From: Candidatus Krumholzibacteriia bacterium
GTDB taxonomy: Bacteria > Krumholzibacteriota > Krumholzibacteriia > LZORAL124-64-63
Assembly: GCA_016744705.1 (NCBI GenBank)
Contig: JADGDU010000004.1
Span: forward strand, 2,493 to 66,492
DNA length: 64,000 bases
Direction: 5' to 3'
Shown here: positions 1 to 9,626 of the stretch, piece by piece
How positions within the stretch are numbered: the stretch's first letter is position 1
Layout: each line of letters opens with the position of its first letter
Position numbers and translations under genes: made by a program
The notes under the pieces: model-generated
What the model saw: the letters and a program-made list of their open reading frames with translations, nothing else
The model's database searches: none
Told to the model about the DNA's origin: nothing

Positions 1-1530
1 AATCCGTCCATCATGATGAGAGACGATGTCCCGGCAAATGGCCAACCCCACACCCTGGCCGTTATGCTCGCGGGTGGCCGAGCCATCCACTTGATAGAAA
101 CGATCAAAAACATCGCCCAGTTTGTCTTCGGGAATGCCGATGCCTGTGTCCTGCACCTGCAAACGCACAGCCGTCCCGGTTTCCACGACCCGCACCGTCA
201 CATGATCTCCCGGCCCGGTAAATTTGAAGGCATTGCTTAACAAATGCCCCAGCAATTGTTGGAATAAAATACCATCCACTGGAGACTTAATGCTTTCAGA
301 CCCGGCCTCAACCTTGAAGATGATATCCTGTTCCCTGGCTCGGGTGCGCCAGGAGGCTTCCATCCGGTGCATCAGGGCCACCATGTCTGTTTCTACGGTG
401 TTGACTTCCATGCGCCCACTGGAAATGTTAGCCAGGTTCAGAACATCGTCGATGATTTCTTTCAGCTTATGGCTTTCTTCGGTGATGACTTTGAGGAATT
501 CAGCCATGGCTTCCGGGGCCATTCTGGCCTGGTTATTTTGAAGCAGTTCCGTATAGGCCAGAATCGAAGTCAGCGGGGTTCTCAACTCATGGCTCACGTT
601 GGCCACGAATTGTTTTTTCATCTCCGCCAAACTGTCCAGTTTTTCCGAAGCCCGGCTGAGTTCGGCATTGTTGCGAGCCAGGCTGTCATACACTCCCGCA
701 GATTCAATGGCAGTGGCAGCCTGTTGCACCAGGAATTCCAGTTGCTTCATTTCCACAGCATCGGGCACCAGCCCACTGCTTGGGGCGTCCAGATTCAGAT
801 ATCCGATCACTTCGCCCTTCAAACTGATCAGGGGAACAACCAGTCGGGTCCTCGGACGCCAGTTGCGATCCACACTTACGGTACCATCGGCCCCCCCAGT
901 GGAGAAGACGGCATCATCGTCCTCTTTGGTCTCGCGCACAAGATAGCAATTGGAGTAGCGGAACCGAACATCAGAGAGTTCTTCATATTGTTCAAAACTG
1001 ATTTGCTGGGCAATGATGGCAGGTTTTTTGATTTCTTCAATCCCCGCAAATGCCCGCGCTTCGAAGGCCTGAGTTTCGTGGGACCAGATATAGAGAACGA
1101 CTTCGCCAAACCCATTTATTTCTTCAACCGCAGCCACCACTTTGGGCAGCAGGTCAGGCAAAAACACGGTAGCGTTGATCCGTGCTGAAACACTGAGAAT
1201 TTTCTCCAAGGTGCGGTTGGTGGTGCGCAATTCATTATTCCTGCTTTTCATGCGCTCAGCCACTGAACTGGAATTATAGCTTTCCAGTTGAGTCTGTTTG
1301 ACCTGTTGGGTCAGTTGTTCATTCTTTTTTTCCAACCCGTCGCGGATATCTTCAAGCTCGTGTTTGCCCCGCAGCAGATGCCGCCCCACCATGGCACCCC
1401 ACACGACCAGACCAGTGCCAGCCACCAACATGACCACAATGGCAACTGGCACCGAGACGGCAGCCATGGTGCCGGTCAGCGCCGTATGCATGGCGGCTGG
1501 GTTGATGAGGATGTCCGGTATCAGATTCAC
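1..1530 (-). CDS. Membrane sensor histidine kinase (GAF-HisKA-HATPase), C-terminus cut by window edge
   Basis: The frame is open from a GTG at 1530 to base 1, giving 510 residues. A ribosome site AGAGGGA lies just before the GTG, 11 bases after the preceding receiver gene. There is one membrane segment at about 23-47, a polar coiled-coil at 55-115, a GAF-like domain at 115-280, and HisKA with the phospho-acceptor His about 314 in VSHELRTPLTS. The HATPase follows, with LLSNAFKF, DTGIGIP and GQGVGLAI motifs. Only the last part of the ATPase domain is off the edge. It probably autophosphorylates in response to a signal sensed by GAF and passes phosphate to a receiver. The neighbouring receiver genes are the obvious partners by position, but that pairing is inferred. 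Confidence 0.9.
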   Translation of the reverse strand, partial: MNLIPDILINPAAMHTALTGTMAAVSVPVAIVVMLVAGTGLVVWGAMVGRHLLRGKHELEDIRDGLEKKNEQLTQQVKQTQLESYNSSSVAERMKSRNNELRTTNRTLEKILSVSARINATVFLPDLLPKVVAAVEEINGFGEVVLYIWSHETQAFEARAFAGIEEIKKPAIIAQQISFEQYEELSDVRFRYSNCYLVRETKEDDDAVFSTGGADGTVSVDRNWRPRTRLVVPLISLKGEVIGYLNLDAPSSGLVPDAVEMKQLEFLVQQAATAIESAGVYDSLARNNAELSRASEKLDSLAEMKKQFVANVSHELRTPLTSILAYTELLQNNQARMAPEAMAEFLKVITEESHKLKEIIDDVLNLANISSGRMEVNTVETDMVALMHRMEASWRTRAREQDIIFKVEAGSESIKSPVDGILFQQLLGHLLSNAFKFTGPGDHVTVRVVETGTAVRLQVQDTGIGIPEDKLGDVFDRFYQVDGSATREHNGQGVGLAICRDIVSHHDGRI

Positions 1531-1541
1531 AAAAATCCCTC

Positions 1542-1931
1542 TTAGCGTGTTCCGGATTTGGTTGCCAGAATCTGATTGATTCTAGCCACCAGTTTGGCAA
1601 TGACAAATGGTTTGCGCATGAAAATATTGGCACCGGCATCCCGCATCCGGTTTCGGGTTTCCTCGTCCCCTTTGGCAGAAAGGGTCACAATCACTGTATC
1701 GCTATAATTCTTGTTACGGCGAATGAGGCGGGTGGTATCGATGCCATCCAGCTTGGGCATCATGATATCCATGATCACCACATCAGGCTGAAAGCTGGCC
1801 ATTTTGTTCATGCATTCGATGCCATTGGCCGCGGTGGTCACCTGGTGGCCGTCCTGCTCAAAGGTCTGGGTCAGCAAAGTGGTGATGGGTCTTTCATCAT
1901 CCACAATAAGTATGCGTGCCAAGAAACTCAT
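1542..1931 (-). CDS. Single-domain response regulator (CheY-like)
   Basis: The 129-residue protein is a bare receiver domain. It has the acidic pair DD at 11-12, phospho-acceptor D55 in the context IMDIMMPKLDG, a Thr/Ser switch region around 83-85, and K107 in RKPF. There is no output domain, so it would act by binding a partner or as a phosphorelay intermediate. It lies between two kinase genes, 9 bases after one and 11 bases before the other, so it is almost certainly co-transcribed with them. The specific partner cannot be read from the sequence. Confidence 0.93.
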   Translation of the reverse strand: MSFLARILIVDDERPITTLLTQTFEQDGHQVTTAANGIECMNKMASFQPDVVIMDIMMPKLDGIDTTRLIRRNKNYSDTVIVTLSAKGDEETRNRMRDAGANIFMRKPFVIAKLVARINQILATKSGTR

Positions 1932-1940
1932 CTCGTCTCC

Positions 1941-4229
1941 TCAGATTCCAAGCCCAGCGGGCCCGGTTGGCATGGGGATGTCTGTCAGACATTCTTCCCC
2001 GGTCAAAATTCGTTCAAAGGCGTTCACGACCTGGTCGTCGAATTGGCATCCGGCATTGTCATGAATCTCCTTAAGGGCCTCTTCCGCTGGCAAACCTTGC
2101 CGGAAAGAACGACCGCGGGTTAGACTGAACCAGGCATCGATGACGGCCATCAACCGTGACCCCAGGGGAATCTCCTCACCCTTCAATCCATCGGGATATC
2201 CGGAACCGTCAAATCTTTCGTGATGGTGGCGAATGACCTGGGCCACCCGGGCATTGGGCAGCAGCGGGCTCATCAAATCGACCCCCTGCTCCACATGCCG
2301 ATCCACTTCATCTCTCTCATCAAAACTGAGTTCCGTTTCACCCAGCAGAATCTCATCTTCCACCCGTGCCATACCCGCGTCATGCAAAGCCGCGGCATAT
2401 TGGATATCCCGAATTTCGGAAACAGGCAGATCCATCTCACGAGCCAAAGCGCCCAACAAGTGGATGGCTTCCACTGCCGCTGTGGGAACGCCCACCCGGC
2501 GTATTTGTAACAAGGTGCGCAAAGCTTCCACTGTTTTAGTCACTTGATCCGTGGGGGACAGTCCGTCCAAACCAGAGGCCGCCGCTTCCAACACCAACAA
2601 GGCATTGGCCGCCACCAAACTCAATATTCCTATTTGTTCCAACTCACCAGCGCCAAATTTCTGCCCCTTGGTGGAATGTTCCATCATGAGGCAACCCATA
2701 GTTGTTTCTCCGGCCACCAGTGGCACCTCGAGAGCAGTCTTGTCATGGCCCTTGGAAATGGCCCCCAGTCCCGCCACTGGAACCAGCGTATTATCAGAAT
2801 CGAGCATCAACAGGGTGATGGTTTTTGCCCCAGCCATTTCAGCCACAACCTGCAGCATAATACCCATGAGGCGCCGGGCATCAACTTCCTGAACTCGCGA
2901 TGTATAAAGGTCCGGTAACGCCCCCAGTTCATGAACTTCTTTGGGAACCCGAAAAGTAAAAACGGATCCGCCGCCGTATCGTTGCCGGGCCTCCACATGC
3001 CCACCATGCAAATTGATGATATGACGCACAATGGTCAGGCCAAGGCCGGTGCCTTCCTGGTGGGACGCTGTTTCCCGGGATCGATAAAATTCACGGAAGA
3101 TACGGTGGATGTCGTGTTGGGGAATTCCTGGCCCCGTGTCGGCGATGCGCACTTCCACAGTGGACTCGGCTTCAGCCAGAGTCACTGTGATGCCGCCTCC
3201 CTCCGGGGTGAATTTAACAGCATTGCCAATCAGATTGACCAACACCTGACGAATAAGATCCGGGTCCACATTGGCTCGGGGAATCAGCTCTCCCAATTCC
3301 AGCACACAGGATAATTTTTTGGCCACAATGGAGGGTTGCAGTGTCCGGATGATTTCCTCCACCAGGGGGGCTAAATCATGGGGAGTTCCGCCCAAAAGGC
3401 GCGCTCCATATTCCATGCGGGAGAAATCCAGAATGCGGTTCACCATGCGCAGCAAACGGCCGGCTTCGGTTCGGATCACGCCCAAAAATTCGGTGGCATG
3501 AGGAATGTCCTGGTCGTCTACAATCCCCAGCAAGGCATCGGCATAAGCGGTGATTGAGGTCAGTGGAGTTTTAAATTCATGAGAGGCCATGCCCACAAAA
3601 CGTCCTTGAAGACGGTTCAAACGGGTCAGAGCCTGCTTCTCTGTATTAAGCTGTTGCAGGCCACCATCCAGAGCCGTGACCGTCACCCAGAGTTCGCTCA
3701 CCATTTGCAGGCCCTGCTGCGTCTGCAATAATTCCTGTCCCCATTCAGGGTGGCTGGCCAGACTTCCCACAAACACAAGGGTCACCAGCATGGCGCTCTG
3801 TCCGTTGGCCATGATTTCAATGCGCGCCCAATCACAGGGAGCCTTGCCCGAGGACAGCGGATGGGTGACCACACCCAGGGAACTTTCCACTGGCGGACTC
3901 CCCGTGCCCCATTCCAAAGAACTGTGAGATGGTATCGTAGGCCACGTTTCCAACAAGGCCGTCCAGCGGATGGACTCATATTTGCGCCCTCCCACCAAGA
4001 GATGATGATTGTGCCGCTTCCAACCTGCATCCAAAAGGGGGGTCGCCATTGGGTTCACGGCAAAAGAAACGGCCTCAATGTGGTCATATGAGGCAAAGGC
4101 TTCCACCACGCTATGAGCCAATGCCTGCAAGTCAGGTTTCCCTGATCCCGCGTGCAGATCACTCATGACACGACTGAAGGCGTTGTCCACCTGAAAGTCC
4201 ATATTGATTGGTGTGCTGGCTGTGGACAT
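1941..4229 (-). CDS. Histidine kinase fused to GAF and HD-GYP domains
   Basis: The protein is about 762 residues. A poorly conserved N-terminal sensor region of about 200 residues is followed by HisKA (ASHEFKTPLTS, His about 217) and a HATPase with NLIGNAVKF, DTGPGIP and GTGLGLTI. Then come a GAF-like domain (about 450-560) and a C-terminal HD-GYP domain (HD pair about 616; HHHERFDGSGYPDG about 668-681). HD-GYP domains normally hydrolyse cyclic-di-GMP, so kinase and nucleotide output sit in one chain. The metal-ligand HD-x-GK motif reads HDAGM, losing the Lys. Start: the ATG at 4229 follows AAAGGG by 5 bases. An in-frame ATG at 4274 would add 15 residues and overlap the upstream gene more. 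No membrane segment is evident. Confidence 0.88.
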   Translation of the reverse strand: MSTASTPINMDFQVDNAFSRVMSDLHAGSGKPDLQALAHSVVEAFASYDHIEAVSFAVNPMATPLLDAGWKRHNHHLLVGGRKYESIRWTALLETWPTIPSHSSLEWGTGSPPVESSLGVVTHPLSSGKAPCDWARIEIMANGQSAMLVTLVFVGSLASHPEWGQELLQTQQGLQMVSELWVTVTALDGGLQQLNTEKQALTRLNRLQGRFVGMASHEFKTPLTSITAYADALLGIVDDQDIPHATEFLGVIRTEAGRLLRMVNRILDFSRMEYGARLLGGTPHDLAPLVEEIIRTLQPSIVAKKLSCVLELGELIPRANVDPDLIRQVLVNLIGNAVKFTPEGGGITVTLAEAESTVEVRIADTGPGIPQHDIHRIFREFYRSRETASHQEGTGLGLTIVRHIINLHGGHVEARQRYGGGSVFTFRVPKEVHELGALPDLYTSRVQEVDARRLMGIMLQVVAEMAGAKTITLLMLDSDNTLVPVAGLGAISKGHDKTALEVPLVAGETTMGCLMMEHSTKGQKFGAGELEQIGILSLVAANALLVLEAAASGLDGLSPTDQVTKTVEALRTLLQIRRVGVPTAAVEAIHLLGALAREMDLPVSEIRDIQYAAALHDAGMARVEDEILLGETELSFDERDEVDRHVEQGVDLMSPLLPNARVAQVIRHHHERFDGSGYPDGLKGEEIPLGSRLMAVIDAWFSLTRGRSFRQGLPAEEALKEIHDNAGCQFDDQVVNAFERILTGEECLTDIPMPTGPAGLGI

Positions 4230-4242
4230 CAGGACCCTTTGC

Positions 4243-5244
4243 TCAGGAGTGGTTTTCGTCGGTGCTGTGTGCATTGGATGCCCCAGCCACTATCAATTCG
4301 TTTTCTCCACTGGCGGTCCGGCGTTCCAGAACCAGAACACTGCTCTGCATGGTTTTGCCATACCGCTTGAGCTCAGCCATGGTATCGCTCAGCTGGGCGG
4401 GATGCATAAAGCGGCCCTGAGCATCGCCCACCAAGGCCACCGTCAGAGTGATCAATGGGAATCGTTTGATCTCTCCACCCCGGCCTTCAACCTGCAGGTA
4501 TCCCTTTTCAGCATCTTTGGCGTCGTGAAGCTCAACCATGCCTTTGTCAAAGTTTTCAATTATTTGACGGCCCAGATTCTCTGCGCAATCCGGCTCTGTG
4601 ATCAGAACAAAATCATCGCCCCCCACATGGCCGATGAAATCTCTTTTGGAACCATATTTCCGCGAGCTATTTACCAAGAGGCCGGCTAGAAAACTGATGG
4701 CATCATCGCCACGTCTGAATCCGTAATAATCATTGAAGCTTTTGAAACGATCGATATCGATGTACATGAAGCCAAACTCGGTGCCGCTGGTGATCCGGCT
4801 CACGGTTTCCCGCTCGATGGCCCTGTTTCCGGGCAGACCCGTCAGGGGATTGGCTTCGCGTTCTCGCTGGGATGAAGTCAAAAGGTTGCTGACCCTCAAG
4901 AGCAGTTCATCCTGATCGAATGGTTTGATGATGTAATCATTGGCCCCGCCTCGCAAACCCCGGACTTTATCCGAGACTTCGCCCTTGGCCGTGAGCATGA
5001 TCACTGGGATGCTACTGGTTTCAAATTTGCCACGTATGTGCTCCAGGACGGCAAAACCATCCATGTGTGGCATCATAACATCCAATAGGATCAGGTTCGG
5101 TCGCCATTTGGCGATGGTATCAACGGCTTGGGCACCGTCTTCCGCCAATTGAACCTCAAAACCCTCATTTTCGAGCAGGAATTGTAGAATTCGCCTGATG
5201 TGAGGTTCGTCATCAGCAATGAGAACCTTTGCTTTCCCTGACAT
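4243..5244 (-). CDS. Response regulator with GGDEF-type output domain
   Basis: The 333-residue protein has an N-terminal receiver (DD at 11-12, phospho-acceptor D55 in LLDVMMPHMDG, KPF about 107) followed by a diguanylate-cyclase-like domain starting at ANPLTGLPGN. The active-site loop reads GGDDF (about 208-212) rather than GG(D/E)EF. Since the fourth position normally coordinates metal and supports catalysis, activity may be reduced or lost. The ATG at 5244 is preferred over an upstream one at 5304 because AAAAGGG lies 6 bases before it and the receiver begins right after it. It is the first gene of the signalling operon; the next gene, an HD-GYP fusion, begins close to or inside its end. 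Confidence 0.9.
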   Translation of the reverse strand: MSGKAKVLIADDEPHIRRILQFLLENEGFEVQLAEDGAQAVDTIAKWRPNLILLDVMMPHMDGFAVLEHIRGKFETSSIPVIMLTAKGEVSDKVRGLRGGANDYIIKPFDQDELLLRVSNLLTSSQREREANPLTGLPGNRAIERETVSRITSGTEFGFMYIDIDRFKSFNDYYGFRRGDDAISFLAGLLVNSSRKYGSKRDFIGHVGGDDFVLITEPDCAENLGRQIIENFDKGMVELHDAKDAEKGYLQVEGRGGEIKRFPLITLTVALVGDAQGRFMHPAQLSDTMAELKRYGKTMQSSVLVLERRTASGENELIVAGASNAHSTDENHS

Positions 5245-5349
5245 TTTTTCCCTTTTCGTAAGTCCAAAAACTGGATTTAACCCGCAATTTCGGGGACAGT
5301 TCATGGCTGATCACGCAAAGGTCGTGCCAGAGAAATGGAGAAAAGAAAC

Positions 5350-6360
5350 TCAGCGCCAGGTGGTTACTGTACCCCGGGGAAAACTATCCAGGTCAAGGCC
5401 ATCGCGGCGCCCTGCATCCAGATGGCACCAGCCGGCATAGGCAATCATTGCGGCGTTGTCGGTGCAGTACACGCGCTCGGGCGGGATGAAATGCAGGCCC
5501 CGTTTTTGGGCTTCTTCAGCCGTTCTTTCCCGCAGGCGTCCGTTGGCTGCCACACCCCCAGCAAGATAGACCGATTTGACATGCTTAAGCCGAGCCGCCT
5601 TGAAAAGGCGTTGGAGCAAGCTGTCCACAATGGCCTCCTGGGTTTCGTAACAGACGTCGCAAACATCCTGCTCGGTCAGGGGCTGGGGCAATTTTTCCAC
5701 AGCCAGGCGCACTGCGGTTTTTAAGCCGCTGAAACTGAAAACAATGCGGGGATCTTTTTGCAGAGGCCGAGGAAATGAAAATCGGCCCGGGGTGCCTTTA
5801 CGGGCCAGGCGGTCAATGGGAGGTCCCCCCGGATAAGGCAATCCCAGCAACTTGGCAGTTTTGTCGAAGGCTTCGCCTGCAGCGTCATCCAAGGTCCCGC
5901 CCAGTTTTTCATAGCGGCCCACTTCCGGCATATAAATCACTTCAGAATGACCACCGGAAACCACCAGGACCATGGCGGGAAAAACCATGTCCGCAGTCAG
6001 AGCATTGGCCAGGATGTGTCCCTCAATGTGGTGGATGCCCACCAGAGGCAGGTCCGCTGCCATGGCCAGGGCCTTACCTGTGGAAAGCCCCACCAGCAAA
6101 GCGCCCACCAGACCAGGGCCCGCCGTCACAGCCAGTCCATCCAGGTCTTTTAAAGTCAGGTTCTGACGCTGGAGAAGGTGGTCCACAATGGGCAGCAAAT
6201 TCACCAGGTGGGCTCGTGAAGCTAATTCCGGAACCACTCCCCCAAAATTATTATGCAGTTCCACCTGGCTGGAAATCAGATTTTCCGCCACACCGGTTTC
6301 ACTGTCGTACAGGGCCACACTGGTATCATCGCAGGATGTTTCAATGCCAAGAACCTTCAT
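5350..6360 (-). CDS. tsaD: tRNA N6-adenosine threonylcarbamoyltransferase TsaD
   Basis: The 336-residue protein matches the Kae1/TsaD family over full length: N-terminal LGIETSCDDTS, the metal-binding HHIEGH (His 111 and 115), VSGGHSE, the LGxTxDDAAGEAFDK segment and the C-terminal AGGVAANGRLR. In the family, TsaD with TsaB and TsaE transfers the threonylcarbamoyl group from TC-AMP to A37 of ANN-decoding tRNAs. The partners are not in the window. Its start overlaps the end of the upstream nnr gene by four bases (ATGA), indicating translational coupling. Confidence 0.97.
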   Translation of the reverse strand: MKVLGIETSCDDTSVALYDSETGVAENLISSQVELHNNFGGVVPELASRAHLVNLLPIVDHLLQRQNLTLKDLDGLAVTAGPGLVGALLVGLSTGKALAMAADLPLVGIHHIEGHILANALTADMVFPAMVLVVSGGHSEVIYMPEVGRYEKLGGTLDDAAGEAFDKTAKLLGLPYPGGPPIDRLARKGTPGRFSFPRPLQKDPRIVFSFSGLKTAVRLAVEKLPQPLTEQDVCDVCYETQEAIVDSLLQRLFKAARLKHVKSVYLAGGVAANGRLRERTAEEAQKRGLHFIPPERVYCTDNAAMIAYAGWCHLDAGRRDGLDLDSFPRGTVTTWR

Positions 6361-7979
6361 TCATCTTCCTTGCTGCTGACTGGCCAGATTTGACGCCTCA
6401 GCTGGGCGTGAGAACTGGCTTCTATTTCCATGGCTCCCCATACGGGTCCGATGGCCGCGGCGGTTTCCCGCACCAACACCGACCGGGGGCTGCTGTTTTC
6501 ACTGGCCAGAGTGCCAGCCAGACCGTGAACATAGGCTCCCAACAGAGCCGATTCCAACGCAGGAAGACCCTGGGCCAGCAAGCCGCCGATCAACCCGGAA
6601 AGTACATCGCCAGACCCTCCCCGTGCAAGGGCATCATCACCAGTGGGGTTGATGAAGAGGCGACCATCAGGTGCCGCCACCAGGGAAGGGGAACCTTTCA
6701 GCATCAATACCACGCCCCAACGGGCGGCTAACTCGGGAACCAACTCGAAACGACGGGCCACCACTTCAGAGGCCGGTAGCCCCACCAATGAGCCTAACTC
6801 CCCCGCGTGGGGTGTCAAGATTACGGAACTGGATGCAAATTTAAATTCTCTGTCCAGCCGGGAGAAGGCCCCCAAACCGTCAGCGTCCACAATCAGGGGC
6901 AATTCAAGATGGGCCAGAAAATCGACAACCCAGGCATCGGTGGAGGGGTCAGAATCCAATCCAGGGCCTAAGACTACGGCGTTTTGTTTGGCCAGCAAAT
7001 GCTCCATCACTGCGCCGGGAACCTTCTCGATGGTGCCGGCTTCAGTAGTGGCCAGGCCCACCGCCAGAGCTTCGGGCAGGCCCACCCTAGTAGACTCCAC
7101 CAATTCCAGGGGCACCGCCATTTTCACCAATCCCACCCCTGAGCGCAAAGCCCCCATACCAGCCAAATGAGCAGCCCCGCCATAAGTGCGGCTGCCAGCC
7201 AGAATGGCCACCCGACCAAAATCATATTTGTGAGATTGCGTGGGTCTTGGGGGTAAGAATGCCAGATAATTCTGCCGGCTCAGCCAATGATGATCAGAGC
7301 TGTTGGCCAGACAAATGTCTTCGGGGAAGCCAATATCCACCACCTGAATGTCGCCGGTGAAATCACGCCCCGGGGCCAACAGGAGCCCCCGCTTGGGCAG
7401 CCCCACGGTGATCGTCAAATCCGCTGCCAGGGCCACCGGGTCAACCCGGCCATCGTCCCCGGAAACACCGGAAGGAATATCCAAAGCTACACTCGGCACA
7501 CCCGAATCGTTCACGGTGTTGATCAGGTCCACAAAAGGGGGCCGCAAAGGAGGATTAATACCAGTGCCAAAAATAGCATCCACCACCACATCGGCTTCAT
7601 CCAGCAGCGGGCCAGCTGCCCCCACCCAGTGGCCGGCAGCAGGATGCAGAACGTCCACTCCCGCGGGAAGACGGTCATAATTCAGGCGCGTTTCTTCACT
7701 CAGGTGATCCCGATCCGCCACCATCATCACGGCCACGGAGAGCCCAGCTTCACACAGGCAGCGTGCCACCACCAAGCCATCGCCCCCGTTATTGCCTTTG
7801 CCACATAGAACCAGGACCCGGCCACGCTGCTCCAACACCTCAGTGGAGTTTTCCAGAAACTCCAGCACGAGGTTGGTCATGGCCAAACCTGCCCGCTCCA
7901 TCAGTTCCTGCCCCGGGGTGCCGGCGGCGATGGTTTTGGCGTCGATGACACCCATTTGGCGAGCCGTGCATACTCTCAT
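6357..7979 (-). CDS. nnr: Bifunctional NAD(P)HX epimerase / ADP-dependent NAD(P)HX dehydratase
   Basis: The 540-residue protein has the two-domain Nnr (YjeF) layout. The N-terminal epimerase domain (about 1-215) carries LCGKGNNGGDGLVVAR. The C-terminal ribokinase-like dehydratase domain (about 235-520) carries LTPHAGELGSLVG and the nucleotide-binding GGSGDVLSGLIGG loop. It repairs hydrated NADH and NADPH in the cytoplasm. The gene overlaps tsaD downstream and the HAD gene upstream by four bases each. tsaD with nnr is a frequent bacterial neighbourhood. Family assignment is firm. Confidence 0.95.
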   Translation of the reverse strand: MRVCTARQMGVIDAKTIAAGTPGQELMERAGLAMTNLVLEFLENSTEVLEQRGRVLVLCGKGNNGGDGLVVARCLCEAGLSVAVMMVADRDHLSEETRLNYDRLPAGVDVLHPAAGHWVGAAGPLLDEADVVVDAIFGTGINPPLRPPFVDLINTVNDSGVPSVALDIPSGVSGDDGRVDPVALAADLTITVGLPKRGLLLAPGRDFTGDIQVVDIGFPEDICLANSSDHHWLSRQNYLAFLPPRPTQSHKYDFGRVAILAGSRTYGGAAHLAGMGALRSGVGLVKMAVPLELVESTRVGLPEALAVGLATTEAGTIEKVPGAVMEHLLAKQNAVVLGPGLDSDPSTDAWVVDFLAHLELPLIVDADGLGAFSRLDREFKFASSSVILTPHAGELGSLVGLPASEVVARRFELVPELAARWGVVLMLKGSPSLVAAPDGRLFINPTGDDALARGGSGDVLSGLIGGLLAQGLPALESALLGAYVHGLAGTLASENSSPRSVLVRETAAAIGPVWGAMEIEASSHAQLRRQIWPVSSKEDE

Positions 7980-8695
7980 GTCTGCCCATTCAGTTCATCG
8001 AGAACAGTTAAGAGCTGCAAAAGGTCATCCACCACGAAATCGGGTTTAGTATCACAACTATCCACTTTGTCCGCGTATTGGGAATATTTATCGCCATAGC
8101 GGGCGTACACCGTATGCAAACCAGCGTTCTGGCCTCCCAGAATGTCTCGTTCGATCCAGTCACCAATCAGCACCGTGCGCTCGGCTTTTACATCCATCAG
8201 TTCAAGGGCCATTTGGAATGGTTTGGGATCTGGTTTGTGATGGCCGGTATCATCGAAGGTCAGCACGGTGTCAAAAGTGTGCTGCAAGCCGATATAATTC
8301 AGCCGCTGCCACGCCTCAAAACGGGGAGCATCACTGACTACGGCCAGCTTGTACCCAGCTTTCAGCAGGGAATTCAATACAAAATGCGCATGGGGATACG
8401 GAACCAGAGAACCGCCCCGCGCCCGGCGGTAGGCCACCACTGCAGCAGCCAACAGGCGATCATCCACATGGCCTATGGTTTTTTCGAGAAAGAAGTTAAA
8501 AACGCGCTGGTGTTCGATGCCTTTTTCCTTGTAAATGGCAAAGATACCGTCCACGGCTTCCTGCTGTCCCAGGGGTAATCCACTGTCGATCATGGCATCA
8601 ACCGCAGCCCGAATAGAATTTTCCTTGGCCAACATGAAGTCCGTCAGCGTATTATCCAGATCGAATATGACTGCATCAATGGCACGAGCGCTCAC
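7976..8695 (-). CDS. HAD-superfamily hydrolase (subfamily IA, nucleotidase/phosphatase-like)
   Basis: The 239-residue protein has HAD motif I FDLDNTL (nucleophile D12, general acid D14), motif II VVSDAP, motif III Lys in HHKPDPKPF, and motif IV IGDWIERDILGG. A helical cap lies between motifs I and II, as in HAD-IA enzymes such as YjjG nucleotidases and phosphoglycolate phosphatases. The substrate cannot be assigned. It starts at GTG 8695, and its end overlaps the nnr start by four bases. It is the first gene of the nnr-tsaD operon and is divergent from the CPBP protease gene. Confidence 0.88.
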   Translation of the reverse strand: MSARAIDAVIFDLDNTLTDFMLAKENSIRAAVDAMIDSGLPLGQQEAVDGIFAIYKEKGIEHQRVFNFFLEKTIGHVDDRLLAAAVVAYRRARGGSLVPYPHAHFVLNSLLKAGYKLAVVSDAPRFEAWQRLNYIGLQHTFDTVLTFDDTGHHKPDPKPFQMALELMDVKAERTVLIGDWIERDILGGQNAGLHTVYARYGDKYSQYADKVDSCDTKPDFVVDDLLQLLTVLDELNGQT

Positions 8696-8792
8696 AAAGC
8701 ACCTTCTTCCAAATGAGAATGGGATTGTCAGGGTAGCATGCCCCCTAATTTAACGCAGGTGCGGCCCAATTGCACAAAGAAACACGGAGATC

Positions 8793-9626
8793 ATGAATAA
8801 CGACTCTTTTGAACCATCTGAAACACCGGACCTGGACATCCCGGCCAGCCTGTGGACCGACCGCTCGCGCATGTGGATTGTGGGCTTGATTCTGATGCTG
8901 ATGGTGGGCAATGTGTTTTTTCAGGTCCAGGCTTATGTCATGGGGGGCGGCTTTATTTTGCCCGTGCTGGCCGGACAGATTTTTGGGGTCTTCATTCCCT
9001 TGCTGGTTCTCAGTCACCGAAACCAATGGAACCCCATAGCAGATTTCCAGCTGGGCACCGTTCCCTGGGTTGTGCCAGTGGTGGCTGTGGTCCTGGCCCT
9101 GGCCACTTTGGTTCCGGCTTCGTTACTGGCCGAATTATCCATGCGCCTGTTCCCCACGGACCCTGAGCGCATGGCCATGTTTCATAAGAGCCTACCCAAG
9201 TCGGGACTGGGCATTGTTCTGACCTTTATCACCGTGGTCATCGTCGGGCCCCTGGGCGAAGAGATTGTTTTCCGGGGTCTGTTGCACCGCCTGGCCTCGG
9301 GGTTTTGGGATCCCGTCAAGGGTACCGTGCTGGCTGCCCTCATTTTTGCTTTGGTCCATGCTGAACCCTGGTTGCTTCTGGGGCTGGTGGCCATTGGCGT
9401 AAGTTTGTCTTTCCTCTATGAGATGACGGGAAGCTTGCTGGCCTGTTGGATCTTTCATGCGGTCCATAATGCCGTGGCGTTGGTTATGATGTATTCCACC
9501 AACGAGGTGCAAACAGAACCCACGCCCTTAACGGCAAGTGACTTATTGTGGTTGGTCATTTCTTTGGCGGTTTGGGCTGGAGTGGGTTTTGGGCTTTGGA
9601 GGATGAGGTCGTCCTCAGCGGATTGA
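8793..9626 (+). CDS. CPBP-family intramembrane glutamic protease
   Basis: The 277-residue protein is strongly hydrophobic with about seven to eight membrane segments after a soluble N-terminus of about 25 residues. Family motifs are present: GEEIVFRG (Glu 156-157, Arg 161), a membrane His (about 189, LVHAEP), and HAVHN near 222-226. These Glu and His residues form the catalytic site of the Rce1/CPBP (CAAX and bacteriocin-processing) family. The substrate is unknown, and no prenylated or bacteriocin-like partner is adjacent. GGAG lies 6 bases before the ATG. The gene is monocistronic and followed by a hairpin over its stop codon. Confidence 0.88.
   Translation: MNNDSFEPSETPDLDIPASLWTDRSRMWIVGLILMLMVGNVFFQVQAYVMGGGFILPVLAGQIFGVFIPLLVLSHRNQWNPIADFQLGTVPWVVPVVAVVLALATLVPASLLAELSMRLFPTDPERMAMFHKSLPKSGLGIVLTFITVVIVGPLGEEIVFRGLLHRLASGFWDPVKGTVLAALIFALVHAEPWLLLGLVAIGVSLSFLYEMTGSLLACWIFHAVHNAVALVMMYSTNEVQTEPTPLTASDLLWLVISLAVWAGVGFGLWRMRSSSAD

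Noticed and set aside
367..1188. Plus-strand frame of 273 codons at the left edge
   Set aside because: The minus strand encodes a histidine kinase across the whole stretch with H, N and G boxes in frame.
5775..6731. Plus-strand frame of 318 codons opposite tsaD and nnr
   Set aside because: Both minus-strand genes are full-length with catalytic motifs; the plus frame is Pro/Gly-rich noise.
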